DNA of 64,000 nt from Laetiporus sulphureus 93-53 (lineage: Eukaryota; Basidiomycota; Agaricomycetes; Polyporales; Laetiporaceae). The stretch spans positions 1,081,884 to 1,145,883 of the forward strand of contig NW_024468511.1 of assembly GCF_001632365.1 (NCBI RefSeq), written 5' to 3'. A model generated the notes under the pieces. The model ran no database searches, was not told where the DNA came from, and was given only the letters and a program-made list of their open reading frames with translations. Positions 12,759 through 23,926 of the stretch are shown one piece after another. Positions within the stretch are counted from its first letter, which is position 1. Each line of letters opens with the position of its first letter. Made by a program: the position numbers and the translations under genes.

Positions 12759-15700
12759 TCAAAACGTGTGTGTAGCTGCTGCTGCCGCCGCCGTGCGGGC
12801 GGGCGCTGCTGCACGATCACAAGACGTAATAATTCTCCGCGCAATCTCACACCGTGGACTGCCGCCTGATTCGGCTCGCACGCAGAACCTAGACTACCAC
12901 ATTTGCAGTTAATTGCCCTTGGGGCGCGCCTGATCAAGCTCATTCATCATCTTGGAACCATCACTTATCTCGGCCGTCTCTCGCTCGCTTGTCGTCCCTG
13001 TCCTTGTACCCGTGTCGTGTTGTCTCGCTGTGTTTGTCGTCTGCGTTGTCTCTGTTCTCCATATTTAATCCGCACGCCCCTGCCTTGTCCTGTCCGTCCC
13101 TGTCCTTGCCCCATTCTTGGTCGTTTCTGGTGTGTCGCATCGCATAGCATAGGTCACGCACGCTCCCAGGCCCCGGACTCTCTCATGATGCATTGTGCCT
13201 TGCCTCGCCTGTGTGTAACGTAACATAACGTAAACTATTGTACCCACTAGTAGTTAGACTCATTGCCTCAGCGTCTGTGCAGTACATACGCAATGAGTAT
13301 TCATTGTAGTAACGCATATGCCCTCATTCGTCTGTAGCCGCGGGCGAGGTGATAGGGGAAAAGATGGAATAAGTAATGCGATGGGTGCATCCATTCCTCG
13401 CACCTGGAAAATTTGCATTCATTTATCGCAATGCAGCGAGGGCCGACGCGCGTGCCCACCCTCGACCACACGCCGTGCGCAATGGATCGGGGAGAAGTGA
13501 TGCAATTCTTATTCCTATTCCGATGGAACTTTGCGCCGGCTCCGCGCTTCCCTTGCAAGATGCTCCCAGTCTGTCGCGGCGTCTGATCGTACCGTGGGGG
13601 TTCCCCGCCCGTGGGCACGCTCGCCCGCTGAGATGCATTTACCCCCTCCCCCCGTACCTTCCCACCCGCCGGCTAGATGACGAGGTAGGCCGCCCGGTGA
13701 ATTCACACTCGCACCCACGCATGAATAGCCCGCGATGTAAAATCAAACTATACATTCGCCGCTTCGCGTACTGTCATCCCGCGATGGGGTATAGAGCGTA
13801 AAGCGAAGTATGAGCACACGGTGCTCGTTAAGCTTAAGCTCGTCCCCGGGTGAGCGCGTCTGCGAGGACCCTCAGCGACGCGATGGGCTAGAAGCGGCGA
13901 CCTACTCGCCAGACGGTCAATAGTGTCGGTGCGTCAAAGTACCGATAGAATTCGCTGAGGGGAGCCCTGCCACCTGGCCTGCTTGGCTCGTGCGTGCGCG
14001 CGTGAGTTGCCCGAGTCGTCATGCGCAGCATAAGTCCGCCGGCTGTAATGATTCTCAGCGCGGCCTACCCCGGTCAATTTGCGCAGGAAGCACGCTGACA
14101 CGCTAGCTCCTCGAGGGCTTGCTTCTTTGTCAGTTTCTGCCACTGTCGAACGCGGCGATCTTGATTCCATTTTACTTATCAGCTGCCCAGTGCTTTAGTG
14201 TGCTCTTGGGACCCCCGGTAAACCGCTCTGGGGGCGCTGCAGCCTCACAACCAACAGCGAAGAGCTTGCGAGGTGATGCTCATGTCCAAGGTTCGTGAGA
14301 TTCCCCGTGCGAGTGCGGTCCGTGCGGGGAAGAAGACGACGAGCCGCGAGAGATTGTGACGAGGGGAGGCAGTCACGAGGCGTGACGGCGAAGAGTTTTG
14401 TGACGCCGTTCGGTTCCGAGCATCGCGGATGTGAAATGTCCGGCGCTGGGCCGCCGGGCGAGCGTCGATGGGCCGGCGATTCGGGCGGAAGTAAATTTGG
14501 CATCCACAAGGGGAAATGCGCGGCCACTGCCGTGTAATGCTTGGTGAACCGTAAGCGAGCCCGTGTCCAAGGACTTGGAACGCTGGATAATCAGAACGCG
14601 TTCCTCGAGTCAGCAATATATCGTTTGTGGTCTCCGATCATGATGGAGTTCTGCAACGATGAACCTGTGATTCATGTGGACGCGGCAATCAGTGCGATAT
14701 GATGCCAGAAATGCTAGGGCCGCACCTCGATTAGTCTTGGTCTGAGCTGGAGACTGGAGACGGAGCGCACAGCGCATCGCATTTCCGAATCGTTCGCACA
14801 GCCAGTGGGTCTGCGAGTGCCTGGGCGGAGTTAAGAGTCAGCGGCCGCGAAACCTCGGATCTCACCCACTGCAATCCGCATCTGACCTGCGCGCAAGTGC
14901 GGCCGTGGCTCTCCTTCTACTCAACGAGGACATGGCTGCCCGGTACCCATATCCCGAATATGACGAGCGGCATCGTCATCAGCGCATCCGTGCAATTGGA
15001 AGCGTGTCCTGATGCTGATGCTGATTCTGATCGTGCAGGGCAGATTGTGTAGCTCCTCGAGGAGGCGCACCGCATGCACGCTAGGCACAGCTTGTCTGGA
15101 CATCGGGCGCACGATCTCGCGTCGCCCGTGCGGTGCGATGCGCCCCTCCCGTGCGGCGTGCGAGGCTACCCGGCCGAAGCAGGCCGCTAAATGAACCGTC
15201 AGCACAGCGTCCGGGTCGAAAGGGATAAATATAGACTCGAGGTGCATCGATGTGTGGGGTGTGCTCTGAGCTTTCGGCTAATATGTTGCCAACGCGATAG
15301 ATTCTGATGAATAGAGAAGATGATGAACACAGGCAATGAGTATCATCTGCCAGCTGCACGGTGCCGACTCCACCGATTTCTCATGCAGTGTGGAATGCAA
15401 CGATTAAGCGAACACGCAGATTGCCAGGTCTCTTGTAAGTACTTGCGCCTCGCGGCTCTCACGCGTCGGTGAGTAGGAAGTTTCCTGAGAAAATCGGCTG
15501 CTGTTTCTGGAGGATGGACATATACAACTGTCGACGCGTATTCTGGTGGCGCATCAGTTGATTAGCGAGTCAGATATGCATGGAAGGTGAGTTACTCGAC
15601 AAGCACCGCCGAGACGGACAACACAGCAGCTGTCGCAATGCATAAGAAATCATGGCAGGAACAATTATGTGTATATGCACCGGTTACGACATTTTCTTGT

Positions 15701-16449
15701 ACTCATGGGAGCTGTACAATGGTTGCGAAGTGACCTTGCGACCATTTATGTCTTCGAAGGCATACCCCTGTTGTCTTGTTAGCAGGGGAAATACAATGAA
15801 CTTAATGAACAACTGACCGCCCGGTTTGTCGAGTTTTACGCAATAACGACAGAGGCTGCGGAAGGCTCAAAAGTTTCGACAGAAGATAAGGACTGCGCAG
15901 CGAGAAGAAGCAACGTAGCGTAATGAGATCATTTACGTCCAAGCTCCGTGTTTGCGCCCGATATGAATTGTTGAGGTTGCTGGGCTTTCCGCTGTACGCC
16001 GCCGAGGGGGAAAATCCTTGTTATTTGCCAAGTAGCGTGATGACAGAAAACATTCCACGACCCTACACGATGGCTGTGCGCCTCGTGGCATAGTTGAGAA
16101 CCACTCTGTGTGAGCGCACAACCGCACCACCGTTGTCGGGTGACCGACGCAATCGTGGCAGGTCGAACCTGCGTTAGACGCCGGGCGCCCGAGCCGTCCA
16201 TGATCGAAATTAGCGCACTGTGGCACCATGTTCTCCTTCCTTCCCAAACGGCTGCTTGCAGATGTCCAGTCGAGTCACGTCTGTAATTGTCGATGCTCAG
16301 CTTGAAGGCTCGTCGACATCGCCGTTGAGCCATCCAAACTTCCTAGCCTGAGTTACACTCGACGAATCCCTCTAGTTCGGTGCATTCGGAGACGCGTCGT
16401 CTGCATTCTGGAAGGGGCTTCTACTCGCTCGCCATCGCAAGCATTAATC
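12759..16449. other. Long gene-poor intergenic stretch
   Basis: The first few hundred bases should be 3' UTR and terminator of the homeodomain gene. Beyond that I find only short overlapping frames on both strands with no recognisable domain, no tRNA-like cloverleaf that I trust, and no terminal repeats. A GTCGAACC-type palindrome near 16.16 kb resembles a tRNA T-arm but does not fold into a tRNA. Confidence 0.45.
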
Positions 16450-17471
16450 ATGGCGCCCTCGGATCCTGCCAGGAAAACGGATACGTGGTCGGCGTCCACG
16501 TACAACGATACCGCATCCTTTGTCTACTCGCAAGAGTACACGTTTCCTGTGCTACAGCTGCTCGACGCGAAGCCCGGAGAGAAGATTATCGACTTTGGGT
16601 GCGGGAGCGGAGAGCTGACGCTGAAGATCCAAGAGCATGTCGGCGATGCAGGATTGGCAGTTGGGTTTGACAATAGCCAGAGCATGGTGCGCATCGCGGT
16701 ACGATTGCAGCGTGGTGCATGCTAACATCTACGCGCGACGCCGCACCGCAGATCGACAAATGCAAAGCCAACGGCCTGCAGAATGCATTCGTCGGCGACG
16801 CACAGGATCTCCACGTCCCAGAAGAGTTGGAAGCATACGCTCAAGGCGGGTTCGATGCTGTGTTCTCGAATGCCGCGCTGCACTGGTGCAAACGCGACCC
16901 GAGGGGTGTCCTGGACAGCGCCAGGCGGCTGCTCAGGCCTGGCGGACGATTTATTGCCGAGATGGGTGGTTTTCTGAACTGCATCGGTACGTGGAATCAC
17001 GATGCTTGCGATACATACGGAGGGCCTTGGCTGATTGACTGACTCCATGTAGGCGTTCGGACGGCGCTTCACCAGGTGCTCCGTACTCGAGGATACAACC
17101 CAGTCGAGCTGGATCCGTGGTATTTCCCTTCTACTGAAGGTTACCAGTCTGTCAGTGTAGCCAGATTGTTCATCCGCATCGCATAAAATTTCTGATATCC
17201 TCCGGCTTCTCCTCTACAGTTGTTGGAATCCTGTGGATTCGAAGTCAAGACCATATCCCTCCTTCCACGCGTGACGCGTCTGCCTGGCCCATTGATGGAC
17301 TGGCTGCGTCTGTTTGCCCGCCCATACTTCATGGCAGGTATGAGCGATCAGGAGGCGGAGGAGATCATGTTGGCTACGCAGGATGTGTGTAGTGTTGACT
17401 GCAGAGATTCTCAGGGAAGGTGGACGATGATGTACATGAGACTGAGAGTTGCTGCTACTATACAAGCCTGA
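16450..17471 (+). CDS. SAM-dependent class I methyltransferase
   Basis: Four exons (16450-16698, 16752-16986, 17053-17150, 17220-17471) join to a 277-aa protein, the usual size for a small-molecule methyltransferase of the Methyltransf_11/25, trans-aconitate-methyltransferase-like type. Motif I, the SAM-binding loop, is IIDFGCGSGELT (about residues 46-57). The acidic motif II end is VGFDNS, and the VGDAQDL segment follows exon 2 start. Post-motif region FDAVFSNAALHW and motif III LLRPGGRFIAEMGG are all present. The C-terminal half carries LLESCGFEVKTISLLPR and an unusual hydrophobic lid-like segment. The substrate cannot be read from sequence. The gene ends 250 bp upstream of ureG in the same orientation; no functional link is implied. 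Confidence 0.88.
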
Positions 17472-17721
17472 ATATAGTGACCCACGCGGATAGCTCCCTT
17501 ACGCATGACGGCAGAAACTATCGCGGACGGCTGTAACAGTAATACTACGCTTATCTTATCAGATAGAACCAGCACTGAAGTACTGATAGACGCGTCCACC
17601 GTCTCGGCGAATGTCGATCAATGCTCTGAGATACGCGATATCATGCGCATTTGCCGGGGGCACCACTCACACGGTGCTAGCAGTGGACTCGCCTCTCCTG
17701 AGACAACATTAAGCTGGAAAG

Positions 17722-18852
17722 ATGAAGAACGAGACGGTACAGTTCATCAATAACTTCTCAGCCTCTGCGAATGGCCAGCCTTTGGTCACCCATTCTCACG
17801 ATGGCGGTGGCGGCGCTTCGCACAGCCATGGCCCAGGACTCGAGCACGGTCATACCCACGAACATCTCGAGCATCCAGGTGTGTATCCCTCGGACACATA
17901 GATGTTCCTTCGATCTTCTGAGAAGCACTTCATACAGGCAGATATGCTGAGCGCGATATGCCCGATTATGCTTCGCGGAACTTTGAGGAACGTGGATTCA
18001 CGATTGGTATTGGCGGGTAATGTCAATCAACTTTCGCCCGTGTGTCCGTGCTGATGCCTCGGTGTGCATCGCAACAGACCTGTCGGCTCAGGAAAGACAG
18101 CCCTGACCCTTGCTCTGTGCAAGCGGCTGCGGCAGAGTTACAACATCGGTTCGTCTAGAGAAATCTCTGCATCCTCTGCTTCCTGACGTTTCGCGTTTAG
18201 CTACTGTCACGAACGACATCTTCACTCGCGAAGATCAGGAATTTCTGATCAAGAACAAGGCGCTTCCACCTTCGCGGATCCTCGCCATCGAGACCGGAGG
18301 ATGTCCTCACGCGGCGATCCGTGAGGACATCAGCGCAAACATGGGCGCGCTCGAGACTCTGCAGGCCAAGTACAACTGCCAGATGCTCTTCGTCGAGAGC
18401 GGCGGAGACAACTTGGCTGCTAACTACTCTCGAGAGCTTGCAGACTATATCATCTACGTGATCGATGTCTCCGTAAGCACTAATCAAATCATGTCTGCGT
18501 GCGGTGTATACTCAGTCAAGTTGACAATGATAGGGAGGAGACAAGATCCCACGCAAGGGAGGACCGGGGATATCTCAGTCAGACCTTCTCGTGATTAACA
18601 AGGTATGCAGATGCTTGCTCCACCCATTGTCTGTCGACACTGAACACTGGTTGGTAGATCGATCTTGCGCCGTTCGTCAACGCATCTCTCGAAGTCATGG
18701 ATCGTGACTCAAAACTGATGAGAGGAGATGGGCCTACCGTGTTCACCAGCATCAAGGAAGAAAAAGGCATAGACGATGTCGTCGGTCTGATTATGGCCGC
18801 TTGGAGGGCCGCAGGCAGCCCCGGCACTCCTGGCTCGGTCGGCGATATATGA
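17722..18852 (+). CDS. ureG: Urease accessory GTPase UreG
   Basis: UreG is the SIMIBI-class GTPase that delivers nickel to apo-urease together with UreD/UreF. Six exons (17722-17878, 17938-18016, 18078-18148, 18201-18472, 18534-18602, 18658-18852) join in phase to 280 aa. Visible motifs are the P-loop GPVGSGKT, switch segment [13 protein letters not shown], the nickel-binding Cys-Pro-His in [45 protein letters not shown] and the guanine-specificity motif NKIDLAP. The N-terminal 50 residues are His/Gly-rich (repeated H-S-H, H-G-H, H-E-H), as in many eukaryotic UreG proteins and likely metal-binding. All catalytic motifs are intact. Urease itself and the other accessory genes are not in the window, which is normal for fungi. 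Confidence 0.97.
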
Positions 18853-19649
18853 CAGTCGACCGCCGGTGTCGTATCTGTATTTATGGGTTAAGATAACGCA
18901 GGTGCTCTAGACATTGTCATTGTCTTATGTCTTCATTTTGTTGTGATGAATGGGAATGAACTAGCTGAGAATTCCTAACGACGAGCACCATTGTGGGCGT
19001 TCAACTTCTTTCCAAATCTCAGAAGGCTCGACGCCATGATCGCCTTGTGTTTTATTTCCGTAGCCAAGGGGGGAGGAAATTAGGATCCAGCGAGCAACGG
19101 AATTCAATTCAATCCCTACTTGGAACGATAACGCTAATTGCGAGAGAGGTGTTGAGGATCTGATGGATACTACGTCGCAAAGCCTAGCTCACCTTGTGTT
19201 ATCCTCTCATTATGAGAGATTCTAATGCCTTTGGGGTTCGTATCGTTTCGGGTGAGCGTTCAACGTGGCATTCTCATCGTCCCCAGCCATTTTGAATGAT
19301 CTTCCGAGGTGATCCAGCCACCAAGTTCAATATTCCGATGTTCGACTTGATATTGTACATCTACATAAGCATTGACTTGATCACTAATACGATGAAAAGG
19401 GCAGAACGGATGATTAGAGAGGATTGTATAGTGTTTGGACCGAGGAGGGTAGACCTTGCAACGGTCTTCGGATTTATGCTGATTCGTGCTCAGCACGAAG
19501 CAGACCAGTTGCCCAACGGGCGATGGAACAATGACACTTTGGCAACCTTGACAGGAGACATAGCTCGACATAAGACAATATCTGCATGGTTCATATGACG
19601 ATTGATAGATCGGTCATGGCCACCAATTCATCATCTCGCACACACGCTT
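18853..19649. other. Intergenic, no gene seen
   Basis: Downstream of ureG I see no supported coding exon. A plus-strand open frame at 19.3-19.6 kb is AT-richer than the neighbouring genes and matches no family I recognise. Confidence 0.45.
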
Positions 19650-20049
19650 CAAGCATAACCGGTCGCACCCGACACAACGCCAAAGGCGGGCCCTCCCTTG
19701 CCAAATAATTTGTGGAGGTCAGCTGCGAGCTCATCGGGTCGCTCGTAAGCGGCAAAGCGACCCCCGCCGTCGTGATCGGACTCAAAAACGACATTTCCTA
19801 TTGCCCGTGTCCACCTGGCGAGAGCCGAAATGAGCATCATATCATAGACGGCCACTCACGCTCGGAGGTGCACTCACGCTTTGGGTACCACCATCACGTC
19901 TTTCGAGAAGAATGAGGTACCGAGTGGGATTGGACTCCACTTTGCCTCTGACATGGGCATATCTCCATTCTTCGCCGTCTCGAGGTAGATCCTGATGGAT
20001 GCAGCTGGACCTGCTCTTGAGAACCAATATATAGAGATCCACGTCAAAA
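19650..20049 (-). pseudogene. 3' fragment of an epoxide hydrolase gene (last two exons)
   Basis: Read on the minus strand this fragment matches the last two exons of the complete epoxide hydrolase at 30841-32479. Exon 7-like sequence (19878-20049) encodes [17 protein letters not shown] and exon 8-like sequence (19650-19814) encodes [24 protein letters not shown] and a stop. The intron between them keeps a GTGAGT donor and CAG acceptor, and both exons are open. Homology begins essentially at the exon 7 acceptor; everything upstream, including oxyanion loop and nucleophile exons, is absent. The residue matching the catalytic His of [13 protein letters not shown] is Arg (GGRFAAYERPDEL). Hence a truncated, non-functional copy. 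Confidence 0.85.
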
Positions 20050-20098
20050 CTGTGGTGATGTTCAGAGACACTTGTGGATTTACGGGAGCATAGATCAA

Positions 20099-20208
20099 CG
20101 ACTGGTTCAGAGCCTCATCAAGCTCACCAATCAGAACACTACAGATATCGCGCGTTTAACGACGCTATCTGCCATTTGCATGATTCAGCAACTTACATTT
20201 GGTCGCCT
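20099..20208 (+). repeat. 110-bp dispersed direct repeat, copy 1
   Basis: This block recurs at 27553-27662 in the same orientation with 7 mismatches over 110 positions and no gaps in my alignment. Homology stops abruptly on both sides. It lies 50 bp beyond the broken end of the truncated epoxide hydrolase fragment. It has no inverted termini or coding content that I can see, so it may be a piece of a larger repetitive element. Confidence 0.85.
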
Positions 20209-21793
20209 ACTCGTTCGAGGATGGAAGGCGCTTTGGCATATGCAGGTAGACTCTGGCTGTCCACACGCGGTTCGGATTCATCACGCCCAATCTCTCCTGA
20301 GACAAGACACATCACTCATGATATCCATTACGACACGCTCGCGACCTGCCATATAACACATCGTGTAAACAGGCTGAATGTGAGCATTCATTCTACTCAC
20401 TGTCTTGTCATACACTGGATGACCAGAACAACATCTCACAGACATGCGTCTGCAGAATCTCGACTTGCTTTGAAACACTCAATCATTATCTACCCACCCA
20501 CCGGTTCGCACTGCTCTCGAAAGCTATCTGTCATCAAATGCTCCAGTCGTGCTCAAATGCATGCCTTTTCAGCAAAGCCAACATAGCGCAAGCATACGAT
20601 GTGCTAAGCAGAAGGAAAAAATGTAGACACTGGAACACAGCGTTCAATACCCTTCAGTAGTATGTCGACACAAGTATTTGGGACAGAGCGGTAACCGCGG
20701 TAGTAAAGGTACAAATCAAGCTGTTGAAGAGGCCATTTACCGTGGCGCTTACCCTCGCTCAGTGCATGCATCATGCTACACGGTCATGTGATGTAAATAA
20801 ACTCACGGTATCCAGAAAGCCCACTACATTTGTAACGATTGTATGGCACATTGTAGCCAGCTGACGCTGTCGGCACCAGGGGAGCAATGCCACCACCCAG
20901 TTTCAATGCGATCTTGGGTATGACTAAGCATCACGAACCAAGATAGTCGGCCAAGACAGCACTTATGGGTAACAAGAAAAGAGGCGGACGCGAATATGAT
21001 GTTTCTCATTTTTGCGGCAAATCATAGCTAAGTCAGTTCAGAAATTCTGTCTCACCTTGTAATGCCTTGATGATGGCATATCGACGTACTGGCCAGTGGC
21101 GATGCAGAGTCGATGTAATTAACATGGCAGGCCATGCTGTGCTCCCAGTAACGCCATCATGATACGGCGGCACCAGCCGGCACACAATAGGTATATATTA
21201 TGTGCTTTCTTGATGCAATATTTTCCAGCTCTTTCTTTCCTCCAGAGCCCCATCGAAGTACGGGTGCTAGCTGGTGAGCAGGTTGCACTGATTTCACAAA
21301 TCGTTCACTGATTGTCTTGTACTAATACTTCTTCCTTCGATGCCATTTCTCGTCAACGATTTTGGTACGCTCACGACCTAACAATAGCTTGTATAATCGT
21401 GATACGCTCGTCTGTTGCTATCGCCGTCACTCTCGCCGTCGCCGCTGCCACATCATTTGCGGTTCCGACGTCCCCCCCAAAGAACAGCTGTGCCTGGACA
21501 TGCTGAAGTATTTCCAGCGACGACATTGCGATAAGTTCTCGAGCACTTCAGTAAGCTCTGCTTCCACCAATATCGTAAGATATGTCGACTGACACTGGAC
21601 AGGTATCGCCGTGCGACAAATGAATTCGACAGCATCTTCGCCCGTTCGAATTACGACGACCACAGGTAGGCCGCCAGACTCGCACACTCTAGTCGCTTTT
21701 GTTGCCTTGACATTAAAGCTTGCCCCGGAGTCGCTTCGGCTTCGATACACTGGCCGACGATCGGCCCGGGTCACGCGGCAAACGATCCCCGGT

Positions 21794-21872
21794 TCGTGAT
21801 CCTACCATCAATGCGGGATTAAGTGAGCATCATGATATGCCCTCCGCTCGTGATCCTACCATCCATGCGGGA
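21794..21872 (+). repeat. Pair of 25-bp direct repeats
   Basis: A 25-bp unit beginning TCGTGATCCTACCATC occurs at 21794-21818 and again at 21848-21872 with one mismatch, 29 bp apart. No flanking feature explains it; it may be a local slippage or excision product. Confidence 0.6.
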
Positions 21873-22209
21873 CAACACGTTTGAGCCAGTGATCGACCGC
21901 AAGTCTGGACTGAACATCCCCGCATGCCATCTTGATCATGCAGCCTGCCGCAGGCCATTCCTGGATGAGCTGGAATGAATTTAAAAAAAGAAGCTACGAG
22001 GCCCGCCCGCTGACCTCGACGACTAGACGGGAGGATGAGCCGATCGTGCTGGATCGATGATCACATTCTTCATATGTACAATTCGCAAGCAGGGCAAATA
22101 CAATGTCTTCATTCGAACTGCAGCCAAGAACGCACTTGAGATGTATGAACACACGAGAGTCAAGGATGCCGATTACCTGGTATAATGTGACCGGTGTATA
22201 TAAATAGGA

Positions 22210-22301
22210 TATCTCATAGCAGGACTTGCGTGTATCTCGTAGCAGGATTTGCGGGTATCTCGTAGCAGGACTTGCGTGTATCTCATAGCAGGACTTGCAT
22301 T
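22210..22301 (+). repeat. 23-bp tandem repeat, four units
   Basis: Four consecutive 23-bp units begin at 22210, 22233, 22256 and 22279, each with the core AGCAGGAYTTGC preceded by TATCTCRT. Units differ at only a few positions. A TATA-like stretch (GTATATAAATAGG) lies directly upstream. It is located just downstream of the 3' end of the minus-strand Zn2Cys6 gene and reads as a small minisatellite. Confidence 0.85.
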
Positions 22302-22420
22302 GCAAAGGATCAGAGAAAAGAGTCATAGTCCACTCGTTCTTCAAAATGCATGATCAGCCCATTCTTGCTGTACCGCAACGTGGGGATCAACCTTTTAGAA
22401 GAGATGATCGCAAAAAGGCT

Positions 22421-23926
22421 TTATGACTTACCATAGGTATGGAAGTAGGCATGGTTCGCGCTTTGAGGCGTCCATCCATCAGAAGATATGCTGGAGCAGG
22501 ATTCTTGGCTCAACGTCGACACAGGAGACATGACTCCCCTCTCCACCGAAGCGGGGCTTGGGGCATACTCCACTGCAAGACTCGAATTCCCGCTCCTACG
22601 AAGTGCAGTGATCAGCGATGCGGCTGACGTGCCATAGTGAGGACAAGTTGGGACATACCGAATTATCGCATCGAGCTCGATCATATGTGCAAGTACGAGA
22701 CATTCTTGTTGGTCATGGTCACCCGACGCATGTTGGAGCAACTGGGAAGTCGTATGGAGGTGGGTCATGAACGCGGCAAGAGGTCGAACAAAGGTCGGGT
22801 TCGTCAAGCAGGAGCAAGTAGAGGACGGGACCTCAGAGTCGAGAGAGATACGCGGAGAGCCGTAAAAATCGGCAGATTGCTCGTCATCTGGATCTTCATG
22901 TGCACCAGAACGATAATATTCCGCGTACGTTTCGGGGGAGTCGCCGGAAGAAGGGTGGAAGTACGCAGTGGAGTCAGTGGGATAATGAGATCGCTGGGGG
23001 TATTCTTCCTGCGGGTTGGTACCATACGCATGCGATATCATACTCTGAGCCTCTTGAAAGTTTGGTGACCCACTTGACGAAGGGCCCGGAAGGCTGTACA
23101 GGTAATTCTGCACTGAGTCGGCACCTGGCTCCTCCTTGACCATGGAAGAGATGTAGGAGAGTTCCGCAGCGCGATGGCTTCCTTGGGCTGGCGCCGTCGC
23201 TTTAAATCTCTCGATTCCTGCAAGGTCCTGGGACTGATAATGGTTGTCTGACTTCGTGCGAGAATGCCGGTTTTCGTGGGCATCTCCTCCACGGTAGCCA
23301 GTCTCCGCCCACCGCGGATGAGGCTTTCCTGAATTTATAATGAGCAACGAGGAAATAATCTATGCAGCTAGCGAGATGGACTTACCTCGCATCTCTCGAA
23401 GTACGCTTTCGAGCTCAGCAATGCGATTTCTCAACCGAGTAATCTCGTTGATGTTTGGATCATCTCTAACTTGATATTTGACCCAGGCGGAATATACATA
23501 AAATACTTAGGAGCGTACCTCAGTGCAGGATCATCAATTTCGTAAACGCAAAGCCCCGTCTGGGGGAGAAAGTTCACTCTGGATGACGTCACAAGAAAAA
23601 TCCAATTACCAATCCTAGTTGGATGCACCTCGAGCACGGTCGTTTGCGGTCACACTGGTCGTGATGCGGTACCGTCAGATCTCAAAGAGGGACCAATAAA
23701 GGTTAGGAAATCCACTCGCCTTGCGTTTCGACGTATGACAGTTGAAGCAAGACTGAGTGGGTCTGTTCCTTGGCCTGTGCGAATATCATTCTCTGGCTCG
23801 GCCAAGCACTGAAAGCACAACTCACCTTCGACGATGATCTACGTCAGGACTCAAGCTCTGCTCCATGCCAGTGACCATATCTTCACGCTGCGGAGACGAG
23901 GCCTGAGGAATCACGGCAGGATTCAT
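22421..23926 (-). CDS. Zn2Cys6 fungal-type transcription factor
   Basis: Exons on the minus strand are 23826-23926, 23720-23774, 23610-23654, 23519-23559, 23386-23465 and 22421-23328 (with an in-frame intron at 22596-22658), giving about 388 aa. The zinc cluster is assembled across three exons: CFNCHTSKRK, then CDRKRPCSRCIQLGL, then TGLCVYEIDDPALR. This satisfies C-x2-C-x6-C-x6-C-x2-C with the final Cys in GLC. It is followed by a coiled-coil-like linker (NEITRLRNRIAELESVLREMR). The intron at 23655-23719 uses a GC donor. The C-terminal half is Ser/Tyr-rich with a Leu-rich segment (FMTHLHTTSQLLQ). The last intron donor is uncertain: GTAAGT occurs at the final codons, so a short extra exon ending A-R-M-G-stop near 22.36 kb is possible. 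Confidence 0.88.

Larger units (their letters stand above)
20050..22420. other. Gene-poor stretch with repeats
   Basis: Apart from the repeats listed separately, I find no coding sequence I can support. Open frames of up to 170 codons lack believable start context or domains. The region sits between the truncated epoxide hydrolase and the Zn2Cys6 regulator and contains a 110-bp dispersed repeat, a short direct repeat pair and a 23-bp tandem array. Confidence 0.45.

Noticed and set aside
16155..16185. Palindrome around CAGGTCGAACCTG, resembling a tRNA T-arm
   Set aside because: The T-loop register is wrong and no acceptor, D or anticodon arms can be drawn.
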